From contig CANLVU010000002.1 in the NCBI GenBank assembly GCA_947494535.1, forward strand, positions 1-61,672: a stretch of 61,672 bases of DNA, read 5' to 3'. A program made the position numbers and the translations under genes. Each line of letters starts with the position of its first letter. Position 1 is the stretch's first letter. The DNA comes from Cytophagaceae bacterium. GTDB taxonomy: Bacteria; Bacteroidota; Bacteroidia; Cytophagales; Spirosomataceae. Below, piece by piece: positions 35,360 to 42,061 of this stretch. Below the pieces are notes generated by a model, which did no database searches, was not told the DNA's origin, and saw only the letters and a program-made list of their open reading frames with translations.

Positions 35360-35727
35360 TATTTCTCCCACTTTAAAATTCCTTTTTTCAATACGTATAA
35401 GAAGCCTACTAGAAGCAAGCCCATGAATACTAACATTTCATAAAATCCATTCCAAGACAATTCTTTGAAGTTCACTGCCCATGGATACATGAAGACGATT
35501 TCTATATCGAATAGCACAAAAAGAATGGCTACTAGAAAATACTTAACTGAGATAGGAGTACGCGCATCACCGATCGATTCAATCCCGCATTCGAAAGTAT
35601 CATCTTTCGCTTTAGAATGTCTTTTAGGACCTAATGCGTGAGTGGCTAACATCGTAGCGACGATAAATGCCAAAGCAGCTGCAAGCTGAACAAAAATAGG
35701 AAGAAAATCCTGAGGTTGATAGTTCAT
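35359..35727 (-). CDS. nuoA: NADH-quinone oxidoreductase subunit A
   Basis: The 122-residue membrane protein has three hydrophobic segments and the conserved loop DTFECGIESIGDARTPISVKYF. It is the first gene of the operon. The gap to guaB (35728-35879) must hold the nuo promoter, but I see only a weak candidate on the minus strand (TAGATTTT). Confidence 0.97.
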   Translation of the reverse strand: MNYQPQDFLPIFVQLAAALAFIVATMLATHALGPKRHSKAKDDTFECGIESIGDARTPISVKYFLVAILFVLFDIEIVFMYPWAVNFKELSWNGFYEMLVFMGLLLVGFLYVLKKGILKWEK

Positions 35728-35823
35728 TACGAAGGCTTAAAATTCAAGGCGCAATTTACAGCTAAAAATCTAAATCTGAGAGAAAAATTCATAAAAGGAT
35801 TGAAATATTTGAGAAATTTCGTG

Positions 35824-35831
35824 TAATTTTG
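35824..35831 (+). promoter_or_regulatory. -7 promoter element for guaB
   Basis: TAATTTTG is an exact TAnnTTTG match, 48 bp before the ATG. A TTG at 35800-35802 is a possible -33 element with a 21-bp spacer. Confidence 0.65.
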
Positions 35832-35879
35832 TCCTGCAAATAAGGGCACTCATTCCACACCCGGTTCAAATTATTTGCT

Positions 35880-37349
35880 ATGCTTGATTCCACCAAATTT
35901 CTTTTTGAAGCCTTAACGTACGACGACGTGCTTTTGCTTCCCGCTTATTCCGAGGTTTTACCCCGCGAAGTAAGTACCTCATCACGCCTTACACGCAACA
36001 TTTGGTTAAATATTCCAATCGTTTCCGCTGCGATGGACACGGTAACGGAGTCCGAATTAGCGATTGCATTAGCGCAGGAAGGTGGCATCGGAATTATCCA
36101 TAAGAACATGACGATTGCACAGCAAGCGGCTCAAGTTCGGAAGGTAAAGCGTTCTGAATCAGGGATGGTCATCGATCCGGTGACGTTGAAAAACAACGCT
36201 ACTTTAGGCGACGCACAACGCATCATGAAGGAATTCAAGATTGGTGGCATCCCGGTGATCGATAATGACGGGAAATTAGTGGGAATTTTGACGAACCGTG
36301 ATTTACGTTTCCAAAAACAAACTGCTCGTCCCGTGAATGAGATCATGACGAAGGATAATTTGATTACGGCCAAAGAAGGAATCAGCATGGAAGAGGCCGA
36401 AAGCATTTTACAAGAATTCAAAATCGAAAAATTACCCATCATCGACCAGAATGGAAAGTTGATTGGTTTAATTACTTATAAGGATATATTAAAACGCAAG
36501 TCACACCCGTTGGCATCGAAAGATTCCCTAGGCCGCCTTCGCGTAGGTGCCGCCGTAGGTGTAACACCCGATTTATTAGACCGCGTGCAAGCTTTAGTTC
36601 AAGTAGGCGTCGACGTGATCAGTATCGATACCGCGCACGGACACTCTAAAGGAGTAATCGACGCTTTAAAATCAGTAAAGAAAGCATTCCCTACCTTGGA
36701 CGTTATCGTCGGAAACATCGCCACAGGCGAAGCAGCCGTTGCTTTAGCAGAAGCAGGAGCGGACGCCGTGAAAGTGGGTGTAGGTCCAGGCAGTATTTGC
36801 ACCACCCGTATCATCGCAGGTGTGGGTATGCCACAATTGACAGCCGTTTATGAAGCTGCCAAAGCTTTACAAAAATACGATGTCCCAGTCATTGCTGACG
36901 GTGGTATCCGTTACTCTGGTGATGTGGCCAAAGCCATCGCAGGCGGCGCAAGCACTGTCATGATCGGTTCTCTTCTAGCTGGAACAGACGAAGCACCAGG
37001 TGAGATGATCATTTTGGAAGGACGTAAATTTAAATCATACCGCGGAATGGGCTCCTTGGAGGCCATGGAAGATGGATCAAAAGATCGCTACTTCCAAGAC
37101 GCGGAGGATGATATCAAAAAGTTAGTTCCGGAAGGAATCGTAGGTCGCGTACCTTTCAAAGGTTCTGTGACGGAGATCTTATACCAAATGGTCGGCGGAC
37201 TAAAAGCCGGAATGGGCTACTGCGGGGCATCATCTATCGAAGTAATGCAACAAGCGAAGTTCGTGAAAATCACCTCAGCAGGTGTGAAAGAAAGTCACCC
37301 ACACGATGTGAGCATCTCGAAAGAAGCGCCTAACTATTCAGCAAAATAA
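35880..37349 (+). CDS. guaB: Inosine-5'-monophosphate dehydrogenase
   Basis: GuaB oxidises IMP to XMP, the first step to GMP. The 489-residue protein has an N-terminal part with [17 protein letters not shown] and AAMDTVTES. Two CBS domains (about residues 95-210) follow, then the TIM-barrel half with [13 protein letters not shown], which contains the catalytic Cys, [20 protein letters not shown] and the flap region [10 protein letters not shown]. The CBS pair allows control by purine nucleotides or ppGpp, as known in the family. It is monocistronic and ends at a small terminator. Confidence 0.98.
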   Translation: MLDSTKFLFEALTYDDVLLLPAYSEVLPREVSTSSRLTRNIWLNIPIVSAAMDTVTESELAIALAQEGGIGIIHKNMTIAQQAAQVRKVKRSESGMVIDPVTLKNNATLGDAQRIMKEFKIGGIPVIDNDGKLVGILTNRDLRFQKQTARPVNEIMTKDNLITAKEGISMEEAESILQEFKIEKLPIIDQNGKLIGLITYKDILKRKSHPLASKDSLGRLRVGAAVGVTPDLLDRVQALVQVGVDVISIDTAHGHSKGVIDALKSVKKAFPTLDVIVGNIATGEAAVALAEAGADAVKVGVGPGSICTTRIIAGVGMPQLTAVYEAAKALQKYDVPVIADGGIRYSGDVAKAIAGGASTVMIGSLLAGTDEAPGEMIILEGRKFKSYRGMGSLEAMEDGSKDRYFQDAEDDIKKLVPEGIVGRVPFKGSVTEILYQMVGGLKAGMGYCGASSIEVMQQAKFVKITSAGVKESHPHDVSISKEAPNYSAK

Positions 37350-37350
37350 A

Positions 37351-37380
37351 AAAAAACCTGAACTCTCAGGGCTTTTTTTA
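37351..37380. terminator. Weak bidirectional terminator between guaB and hemE
   Basis: A short stem CCTGA/TCAGG (37357-37361 and 37366-37370) with A-run and T-run flanks follows guaB directly and overlaps the hemE stop codon. The GC part is only 5 bp, so it may be leaky. Confidence 0.6.
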
Positions 37381-38406
37381 TTTATAGTTCTGAACGGTAT
37401 CCACAAAACACTGAACCTTATCAGGATCAATATCTGGATAAACGCCATGACCTAAGTTCGCAATATAGCGCTGCGTCCCGAATTGATCGATCATCTTCTT
37501 GGTCTCCGCTTCCACCGTCTTAAAATCTCCATACAAAGCACAAGGATCTAAATTTCCTTGCAATGTTTTGTTAGGACCCACTAAGCGACGGGATTCAGCA
37601 ATATCCATATTCCAATCCAAACCAATCGTTGCACAATTCAATGCAGCCATCTCCTCGCGAGCGAAGAATGCACCTTTAGCAAAAAGCGTTACCGGAACCT
37701 CCGTCACCGCATCACAAATCTGCTTTAAATAAGGAGTTGAAAACACCGAATACTGCGCTGGCGATAAAATCCCAGCCCAGGAATCAAAGATTTGGACTAA
37801 ATTAGCCCCAGCCGTTACCTGCGCCTTCAAATACGAAATTGTTGAATCCGTAATCTTTTGCAACAAAGCATGAGCCAATTCAGGCTCCGCATACAACATC
37901 TTTTTGGCCTGCGAAAAAGTCTTCGACCCTTTTCCCTCCACCATATAACAGAAGATCGTGAACGGCGCACCCGCAAAACCAATCAACGGAACCTTACCAG
38001 CTAACTCACTCTTCACAATCTTAATCGCATCTAATACATACTTCAAATCCTCCTCCGGATTCGCATCCCGGATCTTCGCCAAATCTGCCTTCGACCGAAT
38101 CACCTCCGGAAAAACCGGACCCTTCTGCTCCTCCATCACATACGGCAAACCCATCGCCTCCGGCACCACTAAAATATCCGAAAAAATAATCGCCGCATCC
38201 ACCCCAAAACGCGTCACCGGCTGAATCGTCACCTCCGCCGCCATCTCTGGATGCGTCGCCAAGCCAATAAATGACCCCGCCTTAGCACGCACGGCCCTAT
38301 ATTCAGGTAAAATCCTCCCCGCCTGACGCATCACCCAAACCGGGATTCGCTCCACAGGCAGACCCTGCGCAGCACGAAGAAGAAGATCGTTTTGTAGTTT
38401 TTCCAT
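37378..38406 (-). CDS. hemE: Uroporphyrinogen decarboxylase
   Basis: HemE converts uroporphyrinogen III to coproporphyrinogen III in haem synthesis. The 342-residue protein shows the signature [30 protein letters not shown], the second motif [17 protein letters not shown], and [12 protein letters not shown] near the C-terminus. Its promoter element at 38414-38421 is only 7 bp from the ATG, so the mRNA may be nearly leaderless. It lies just outside the inverted repeat that bounds the four-helix-bundle cassette. Confidence 0.98.
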   Translation of the reverse strand: MEKLQNDLLLRAAQGLPVERIPVWVMRQAGRILPEYRAVRAKAGSFIGLATHPEMAAEVTIQPVTRFGVDAAIIFSDILVVPEAMGLPYVMEEQKGPVFPEVIRSKADLAKIRDANPEEDLKYVLDAIKIVKSELAGKVPLIGFAGAPFTIFCYMVEGKGSKTFSQAKKMLYAEPELAHALLQKITDSTISYLKAQVTAGANLVQIFDSWAGILSPAQYSVFSTPYLKQICDAVTEVPVTLFAKGAFFAREEMAALNCATIGLDWNMDIAESRRLVGPNKTLQGNLDPCALYGDFKTVEAETKKMIDQFGTQRYIANLGHGVYPDIDPDKVQCFVDTVQNYK

Positions 38407-38413
38407 AAGCGTA

Positions 38414-38421
38414 CAAAGGTA
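38414..38421 (-). promoter_or_regulatory. -7 promoter element for hemE, in left inverted repeat
   Basis: The minus strand reads TACCTTTG, followed by seven bases and the hemE ATG. The region where a -33 element would lie is made of heptamer repeats and holds no TTG. Confidence 0.6.
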
Positions 38422-38430
38422 AGGAAAAAA

Positions 38431-38535
38431 TAGTCACTAGTCGATAGTCACTAGTCACTAGTCGCTAGTCGCTAGTCGCTAGTCACTAGTCGAGAGTCGA
38501 TAGTCGCTAGTCGCTAGTCGAGAGTCACTAGTCAG
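38431..38535. repeat. Array of 15 heptamers, TAGTCNN type
   Basis: Fifteen uninterrupted 7-bp units on the plus strand: TAGTCGC (5), TAGTCAC (4), TAGTCGA (3), and one each of GAGTCGA, GAGTCAC and TAGTCAG. The last unit runs into the four-helix-bundle gene and supplies its TAG stop and the preceding GAC codon. It is the inverse of the array at 38982-39140, so a transcript through both could form a long stem. Confidence 0.95.
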
Positions 38536-38911
38536 CCCTGTATTTTCTAATATCTTGTCCATTAAGTGTTTTCATTAAACCAAAAAGCATTCTGCCAATT
38601 TCAGTCAATTGAGCATATATAATGTCAAATTCGTCTTGACTTATATATTTCAACTTGAACGCTATGAAAATCATAGATTTAACTTCACTGCACGAACCTT
38701 GAGCAATAAACAAAAAGCGTCTAAAATCACGATCAGATCCACGTTCAAAACCCTCAGCTATATTATTCGAAATTGATATTGATGCCCGTTGAATCTGATT
38801 CTTAAAACCGAAATCAGAAACTAAGTGAAACCTTTTATAAATTTCTATGGTATGTGTGATGGCTTTTTGCCAAACTAACAAATCCTCAAAAGTTCTAATT
38901 TTCATAATCAT
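38528..38911 (-). CDS. Four-helix-bundle protein (S23/IVP, TIGR02436-like)
   Basis: The 127-residue protein begins IRTFEDLLVWQKAITHTIEIYKRF and has SDFGFKNQIQRASISISNNIAEGFERGSDRDFRRFLFIAQGSCSEVKSM as its core pattern, the hallmark of this family. These proteins were first noted in intervening sequences of 23S rRNA genes and are structurally related to the Avd accessory proteins of diversity-generating retroelements; their function is not known. No rRNA gene or reverse transcriptase is near. It lies between two inverted heptamer arrays, and its stop codon is repeat-derived. Start may be 38911 or the ATG at 38905. A near-match -7 element (TAAACTTG, 38928-38935) precedes it. Confidence 0.92.
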   Translation of the reverse strand: MIMKIRTFEDLLVWQKAITHTIEIYKRFHLVSDFGFKNQIQRASISISNNIAEGFERGSDRDFRRFLFIAQGSCSEVKSMIFIAFKLKYISQDEFDIIYAQLTEIGRMLFGLMKTLNGQDIRKYRAD

Positions 38912-38981
38912 CGATTTTGAAACAACCCAAGTTTAAATTTTGCTTAACCAATTCCTATCTACTAACTTGTATTCTATTTTT

Positions 38982-39140
38982 CTATCGACTATCGACTATC
39001 GACTATCGACTATCGACTATCGACTATCGACTATCGACTATCGACTATCGACTAGCGACTAGCGACTAGCGACTAGCGACTAGCGACTAGCGACTAGCGA
39101 CTAGCGACTAGCGACTAGCGACTAGCGACTAGCGACTATT
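38982..39140. repeat. Pure heptamer array: 9 GACTATC units then 12 GACTAGC units
   Basis: After a partial CTATC, nine perfect GACTATC units occupy 38987-39049 and twelve perfect GACTAGC units occupy 39050-39133, closing with GACTATT. The sharp switch from one unit to the other and the lack of any other variant point to recent expansion by slippage or templated copying. It lies upstream of the four-helix-bundle gene on one strand and directly upstream of the engB promoter on the other. The 70 bp between it and the gene start hold only AT-rich sequence. Confidence 0.96.
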
Positions 39141-39145
39141 TTCCT

Positions 39146-39153
39146 TACCTTTG
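39146..39153 (+). promoter_or_regulatory. -7 promoter element for engB, in right inverted repeat
   Basis: TACCTTTG lies in the right terminal repeat of the cassette, 21 bp before the engB ATG. The -33 region is filled by heptamer repeats. Confidence 0.62.
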
Positions 39154-39174
39154 TCCTTCATCATCACCCGCCCT

Positions 39175-39789
39175 ATGGCTCAGATTAACGCTAAATTCGT
39201 TACCAGTAACACCGATTTTAAGAATTGCCCTCCTGCGAGATTTCCTGAATTTGCCTTTATTGGCCGTTCGAATGTGGGAAAATCGTCTCTGATTAATTCG
39301 TTGACCTTTCATAAAGGTTTAGCGAAAACATCGCAGACACCAGGTAAAACGCAATTGATTAATCACTTTATCATTGATGATAAGTGGTATTTAGTGGATT
39401 TGCCGGGTTATGGTTTTGCCAAAGTCAGTAAGGAGAAAAGGAAGGAGTTTGAGAAAATGATCTTTGATTATTTGATCCATCGGGAGAATTTGACTTGTTT
39501 ATTTGTGTTATTGGATATTCGTTTGAAGCCTCAGGCGGTGGATATTGAGTTTATGAGTCGGATGGTGGAGGATGAAATTCCATTTTATATCGTGTTTACA
39601 AAAGCGGATAAATTGTCCCAAAAGCAGGTAAATGAGAGTGTTGAGGTATATAAAAACTTCCTTTTAGACATGTGGGATGAATTGCCTCCTCTATTTATTA
39701 CATCGGCTGAGAAGCATGTGGGTCGGGAGGATATTTTGGCCTCTATCAACGAATTAATTCAAACATCCCCTTACAGAATAGGGAAATAG
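39175..39789 (+). CDS. engB: Ribosome biogenesis GTPase EngB/YsxC (YihA)
   Basis: This GTPase helps late assembly of the large ribosomal subunit. The 204-residue protein shows the P-loop GRSNVGKSSLIN, switch region KTSQTPGKTQLINHF, the G3 motif VDLPGYGFAKVS and the G4 motif FTKADK. The start at 39175 (MAQINAKFV) was chosen because the alternative TTG at 39151 lies within the promoter element. Confidence 0.96.
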   Translation: MAQINAKFVTSNTDFKNCPPARFPEFAFIGRSNVGKSSLINSLTFHKGLAKTSQTPGKTQLINHFIIDDKWYLVDLPGYGFAKVSKEKRKEFEKMIFDYLIHRENLTCLFVLLDIRLKPQAVDIEFMSRMVEDEIPFYIVFTKADKLSQKQVNESVEVYKNFLLDMWDELPPLFITSAEKHVGREDILASINELIQTSPYRIGK

Positions 39790-39792
39790 TAC

Positions 39793-39800
39793 TAATTTTG
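39793..39800 (+). promoter_or_regulatory. -7 promoter element for the DUF5606 gene
   Basis: TAATTTTG is an exact TAnnTTTG match located 22 bp before the ATG at 39823 and just after the engB stop codon. Confidence 0.55.
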
Positions 39801-39822
39801 CCCCCATAACAAGCTAAAAAAC

Positions 39823-40320
39823 ATGGATTTATTGAATGAAGTTGCCCATATCTCGGGAAAAAGTGGATTGTACAAAGTGTTAAAACCGACGCGCACGGGT
39901 GTGATTGTGGAGACTTTGGACGCTGCGAAACAAAAATCAGTCGTTAGTGGCCAAACACGTATTTCCGTGTTAAAAGACATCTCTTTGTACTTAGACGATC
40001 ACCAAGATAGCACTTTACCTTTGGCAGATTTGTTCTTGCAAATCCACGCTAAATTCAATGGTGTTTTACCTATCGAAGCGAAGAAAGCGAGTGATGCTGA
40101 ATTGTTTAGCACCTTAGCTACGGTAGTTGCTAACTACGATACAGACCGCGTATTCGCGTCAGATATCAAAAAAATCTTAAGCTGGTACTTAATTTTGGTA
40201 GCAAACGCGCCTGAATTATTTCCTGTAGCAGCGAAAGCAGAAAAGGCTCCTAAGGCAGAGAAAGCTGCTCCGGCTGAAAAGGCAGAAAAGAAGCCAGCTG
40301 CGAAGAAAGCCGCAAAATAA
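39823..40320 (+). CDS. DUF5606-like protein with Lys/Ala-rich tail
   Basis: The 165-residue protein starts MDLLNEVAHISGKSGLYKVLKPTRTGVIVE, which I recognise as the DUF5606 pattern of Bacteroidota. A small beta domain is followed by a helical segment (ASDIKKILSWYLILV). The last ~30 residues are a low-complexity Lys/Ala/Glu/Pro tail (KAEKAPKAEKAAPAEK...), similar in composition to histone-H1-like tails, so nucleic-acid contact is conceivable but unproven. Function unknown. Confidence 0.82.
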   Translation: MDLLNEVAHISGKSGLYKVLKPTRTGVIVETLDAAKQKSVVSGQTRISVLKDISLYLDDHQDSTLPLADLFLQIHAKFNGVLPIEAKKASDAELFSTLATVVANYDTDRVFASDIKKILSWYLILVANAPELFPVAAKAEKAPKAEKAAPAEKAEKKPAAKKAAK

Positions 40321-40325
40321 TCAAC

Positions 40326-40802
40326 ATGCAAATTCGGCCCATCGAACCCGGAGACAATCAAGCACTGGCGAAGGTAATTCGTACAGCATTGGCGGAATTT
40401 GGCGCAAATAAGCCGGGAACGGTCTATTTTGACCCTACCACGGATGCGTTGTATGAATTGTTCCGTACCCCGGGTTCCTTTTATTATGTTGCTACAATAG
40501 ACGAAGTTGTCGTGGGCGGATGTGGGATCTTTCCTACAGATAATTTACCGGACGGAACGTGTGAACTCGTTAAACTATATGTTTCGAAAGAAGCAAGAGG
40601 AACCGGCTTAGGTAAGCAACTGATGGAGATTTCTCTGAGTTGGGCTAAAGAAAATGGGTATAACCAAGTCTACCTTGAATCAATGCCTGAACTTGCAAAA
40701 GCGGTTTCAATCTATGAAAAGGTGGGCTTCAAGCCACTTGAAAATCCCTTGGGAAATAGTGGACATTGCGGTTGCGATATCTGGATGCTGAAAGCCCTAT
40801 AA
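40326..40802 (+). CDS. GNAT-family N-acetyltransferase
   Basis: The 158-residue protein has the acetyl-CoA-binding core ELVKLYVSKEARGTGLGKQLMEISLSWAKENG, followed by VYLESMPELAKAVSIYEKVGFKPL. The substrate cannot be predicted. It starts 5 nt after the DUF5606 gene and ends at a strong terminator, so the two are probably one transcript. Confidence 0.92.
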   Translation: MQIRPIEPGDNQALAKVIRTALAEFGANKPGTVYFDPTTDALYELFRTPGSFYYVATIDEVVVGGCGIFPTDNLPDGTCELVKLYVSKEARGTGLGKQLMEISLSWAKENGYNQVYLESMPELAKAVSIYEKVGFKPLENPLGNSGHCGCDIWMLKAL

Positions 40803-40804
40803 AT

Positions 40805-40838
40805 AAAAAAAGCCCTCGATAATCGAGGGCTTTTTTTT
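40805..40838. terminator. Bidirectional Rho-independent terminator
   Basis: An 8-bp perfect stem GCCCTCGA / TCGAGGGC (40812-40819, 40823-40830) with A-run and eight-T flanks separates the GNAT gene from the convergent cytochrome c gene. Confidence 0.92.
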
Positions 40839-40853
40839 ATACTATAAGATCAA

Positions 40854-41177
40854 TTATTTCAACGAATTAATGTACTTCGCTAATTTAACTGCATCCTCTT
40901 TAGGTACAGTCATTGGCGCCATTGGAGGATAACCTGGCCAGTTAGATGGCTGTGGCTTTCCTATTAAAGCGACAATCTTATCTACTGAATATTTCTTCTT
41001 TGCTACATCTTTATAGGCTGGGCCTACTAAACGTGCATCTACTTTGTGACATGCGGAGCAAGCATATTTGGTCATTAAAGGTTTGATATCTGCTGGAAAA
41101 TCTTCTGCTTTTGCTTCAAAGCCCAAAGCCATTGTTCCGAACACGAACGTTAAAATAAGTTTCGTTATGTTTTTCAT
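40854..41177 (-). CDS. Periplasmic class I c-type cytochrome
   Basis: A signal peptide (MKNITKLILTFVFGTMALGFEAKA) precedes a small cytochrome of the c-551/c5 type. The haem-attachment motif is CSACH (Cys40, Cys43, His44), and the distal Met is in YPPMAPM. The 107-residue precursor would be a soluble electron carrier in the periplasm. It stands alone on its strand, 58 nt downstream of murQ. Confidence 0.94.
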   Translation of the reverse strand: MKNITKLILTFVFGTMALGFEAKAEDFPADIKPLMTKYACSACHKVDARLVGPAYKDVAKKKYSVDKIVALIGKPQPSNWPGYPPMAPMTVPKEDAVKLAKYINSLK

Positions 41178-41235
41178 AAGAGGTATTTGATTATTAATTA
41201 TACAAATTAAGGGATTAAAGCGCTATAATCCCAAT

Positions 41236-42060
41236 TTATTTTGTCTGAATTGCATCTACGGCATTTCTAACACTGCCATGTTTTTCCAAAAGTTCCGCTG
41301 CTAACTCATCACTTACACCCGTCGCTTCGCGAACCATTCGAATGGCACGCAAGACTAATTTGTGATTACTTAACTGCATATCCACCATTTTGTTCCCCCT
41401 TACACGACCTAATTGAATCATGACGGCGGTGGATAACATATTTAATACGAGTTTTTGGGCCGTTCCAGACTTCATTCTGGTGCTTCCTGTAACATACTCA
41501 GGACCCACCACCACTTCTATAGGATATTTCGCTTCAGCTGCCACCGTACTACCTGCATTGCAGACGATGCAACCCGTTAGAATTCCGCGTGCGTTTGCAT
41601 CGCGTAAACCTCCGATAACATAGGGTGTTCTACCTGAAGCAGCGATACCTACTACCGTATCCATTTCGTCGATACCATAGGCTTCCATATCTAACCAAGC
41701 TTGTTTTTCATCATCTTCCGCATTCTCTACCGCCTTGCGAATCGCAGAATCACCGCCGGCAATTAAGCCGATAACCCAGTCGTGAGGCACGCCATAGGTG
41801 GGTGGGCATTCAGACGCATCGACTACGCCTAAGCGTCCAGAAGTTCCGGCACCAATGTAAAATAGACGACCGCCTTGCTTCATTCGCTTGACGATTTCAT
41901 GTACTAATGCCTCAATCGAGGGAATTATTTTCTCTACCGCTAAAGGAACCGTTTTGTCCTCCGCATTAATTTGACGCAAGATCGTATCTACCGATTGCTG
42001 CTCTAAATTGTCATAAGTAGAGGTAGATTCTGTTGCTAAAGCACTTAGATTTTCAGCCAT
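41236..42060 (-). CDS. murQ: N-acetylmuramic acid 6-phosphate etherase
   Basis: MurQ cleaves the lactyl ether of MurNAc-6-P in cell-wall recycling. The 274-residue protein contains LATESTSTYDNLEQQSVDTILRQINAED at the start, the SIS-domain core RLFYIGAGTSGRLGVVDASECPPTYG and TRMKSGTAQKLVLNMLST. No MurNAc kinase or PTS gene is nearby. It begins 1 nt after the M20 dipeptidase gene, which suggests joint action on wall peptides and sugars. Confidence 0.96.
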   Translation of the reverse strand: MAENLSALATESTSTYDNLEQQSVDTILRQINAEDKTVPLAVEKIIPSIEALVHEIVKRMKQGGRLFYIGAGTSGRLGVVDASECPPTYGVPHDWVIGLIAGGDSAIRKAVENAEDDEKQAWLDMEAYGIDEMDTVVGIAASGRTPYVIGGLRDANARGILTGCIVCNAGSTVAAEAKYPIEVVVGPEYVTGSTRMKSGTAQKLVLNMLSTAVMIQLGRVRGNKMVDMQLSNHKLVLRAIRMVREATGVSDELAAELLEKHGSVRNAVDAIQTK

Positions 42061-42061
42061 T

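Larger units (their letters stand above)
38413..39154. other. Cassette bounded by 16-bp perfect inverted repeats, with heptamer arrays and a four-helix-bundle gene
   Basis: ACAAAGGTAAGGAAAA at 38413-38428 recurs as its exact complement at 39139-39154. Inside each copy lies a heptamer array (38431-38535 and 38982-39140) in opposite orientation, and between the arrays is the four-helix-bundle gene. Each terminal repeat contains TACCTTTG pointing outward, toward hemE on the left and engB on the right. The whole unit is 742 bp and has no transposase or recombinase. Confidence 0.8.

Noticed and set aside
38528-38911. Four-helix-bundle gene as an rRNA intervening sequence
   Set aside because: No 23S rRNA sequence flanks it; it lies between hemE and engB.
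38982-39140. Heptamer array as a CRISPR array
   Set aside because: The units are 7 bp and directly adjacent, with no spacers and no cas genes.
40134-40361. Ala/Phe-rich minus-strand ORF opposite the DUF5606 gene
   Set aside because: It is the shadow of the Lys/Ala-rich tail on the other strand.
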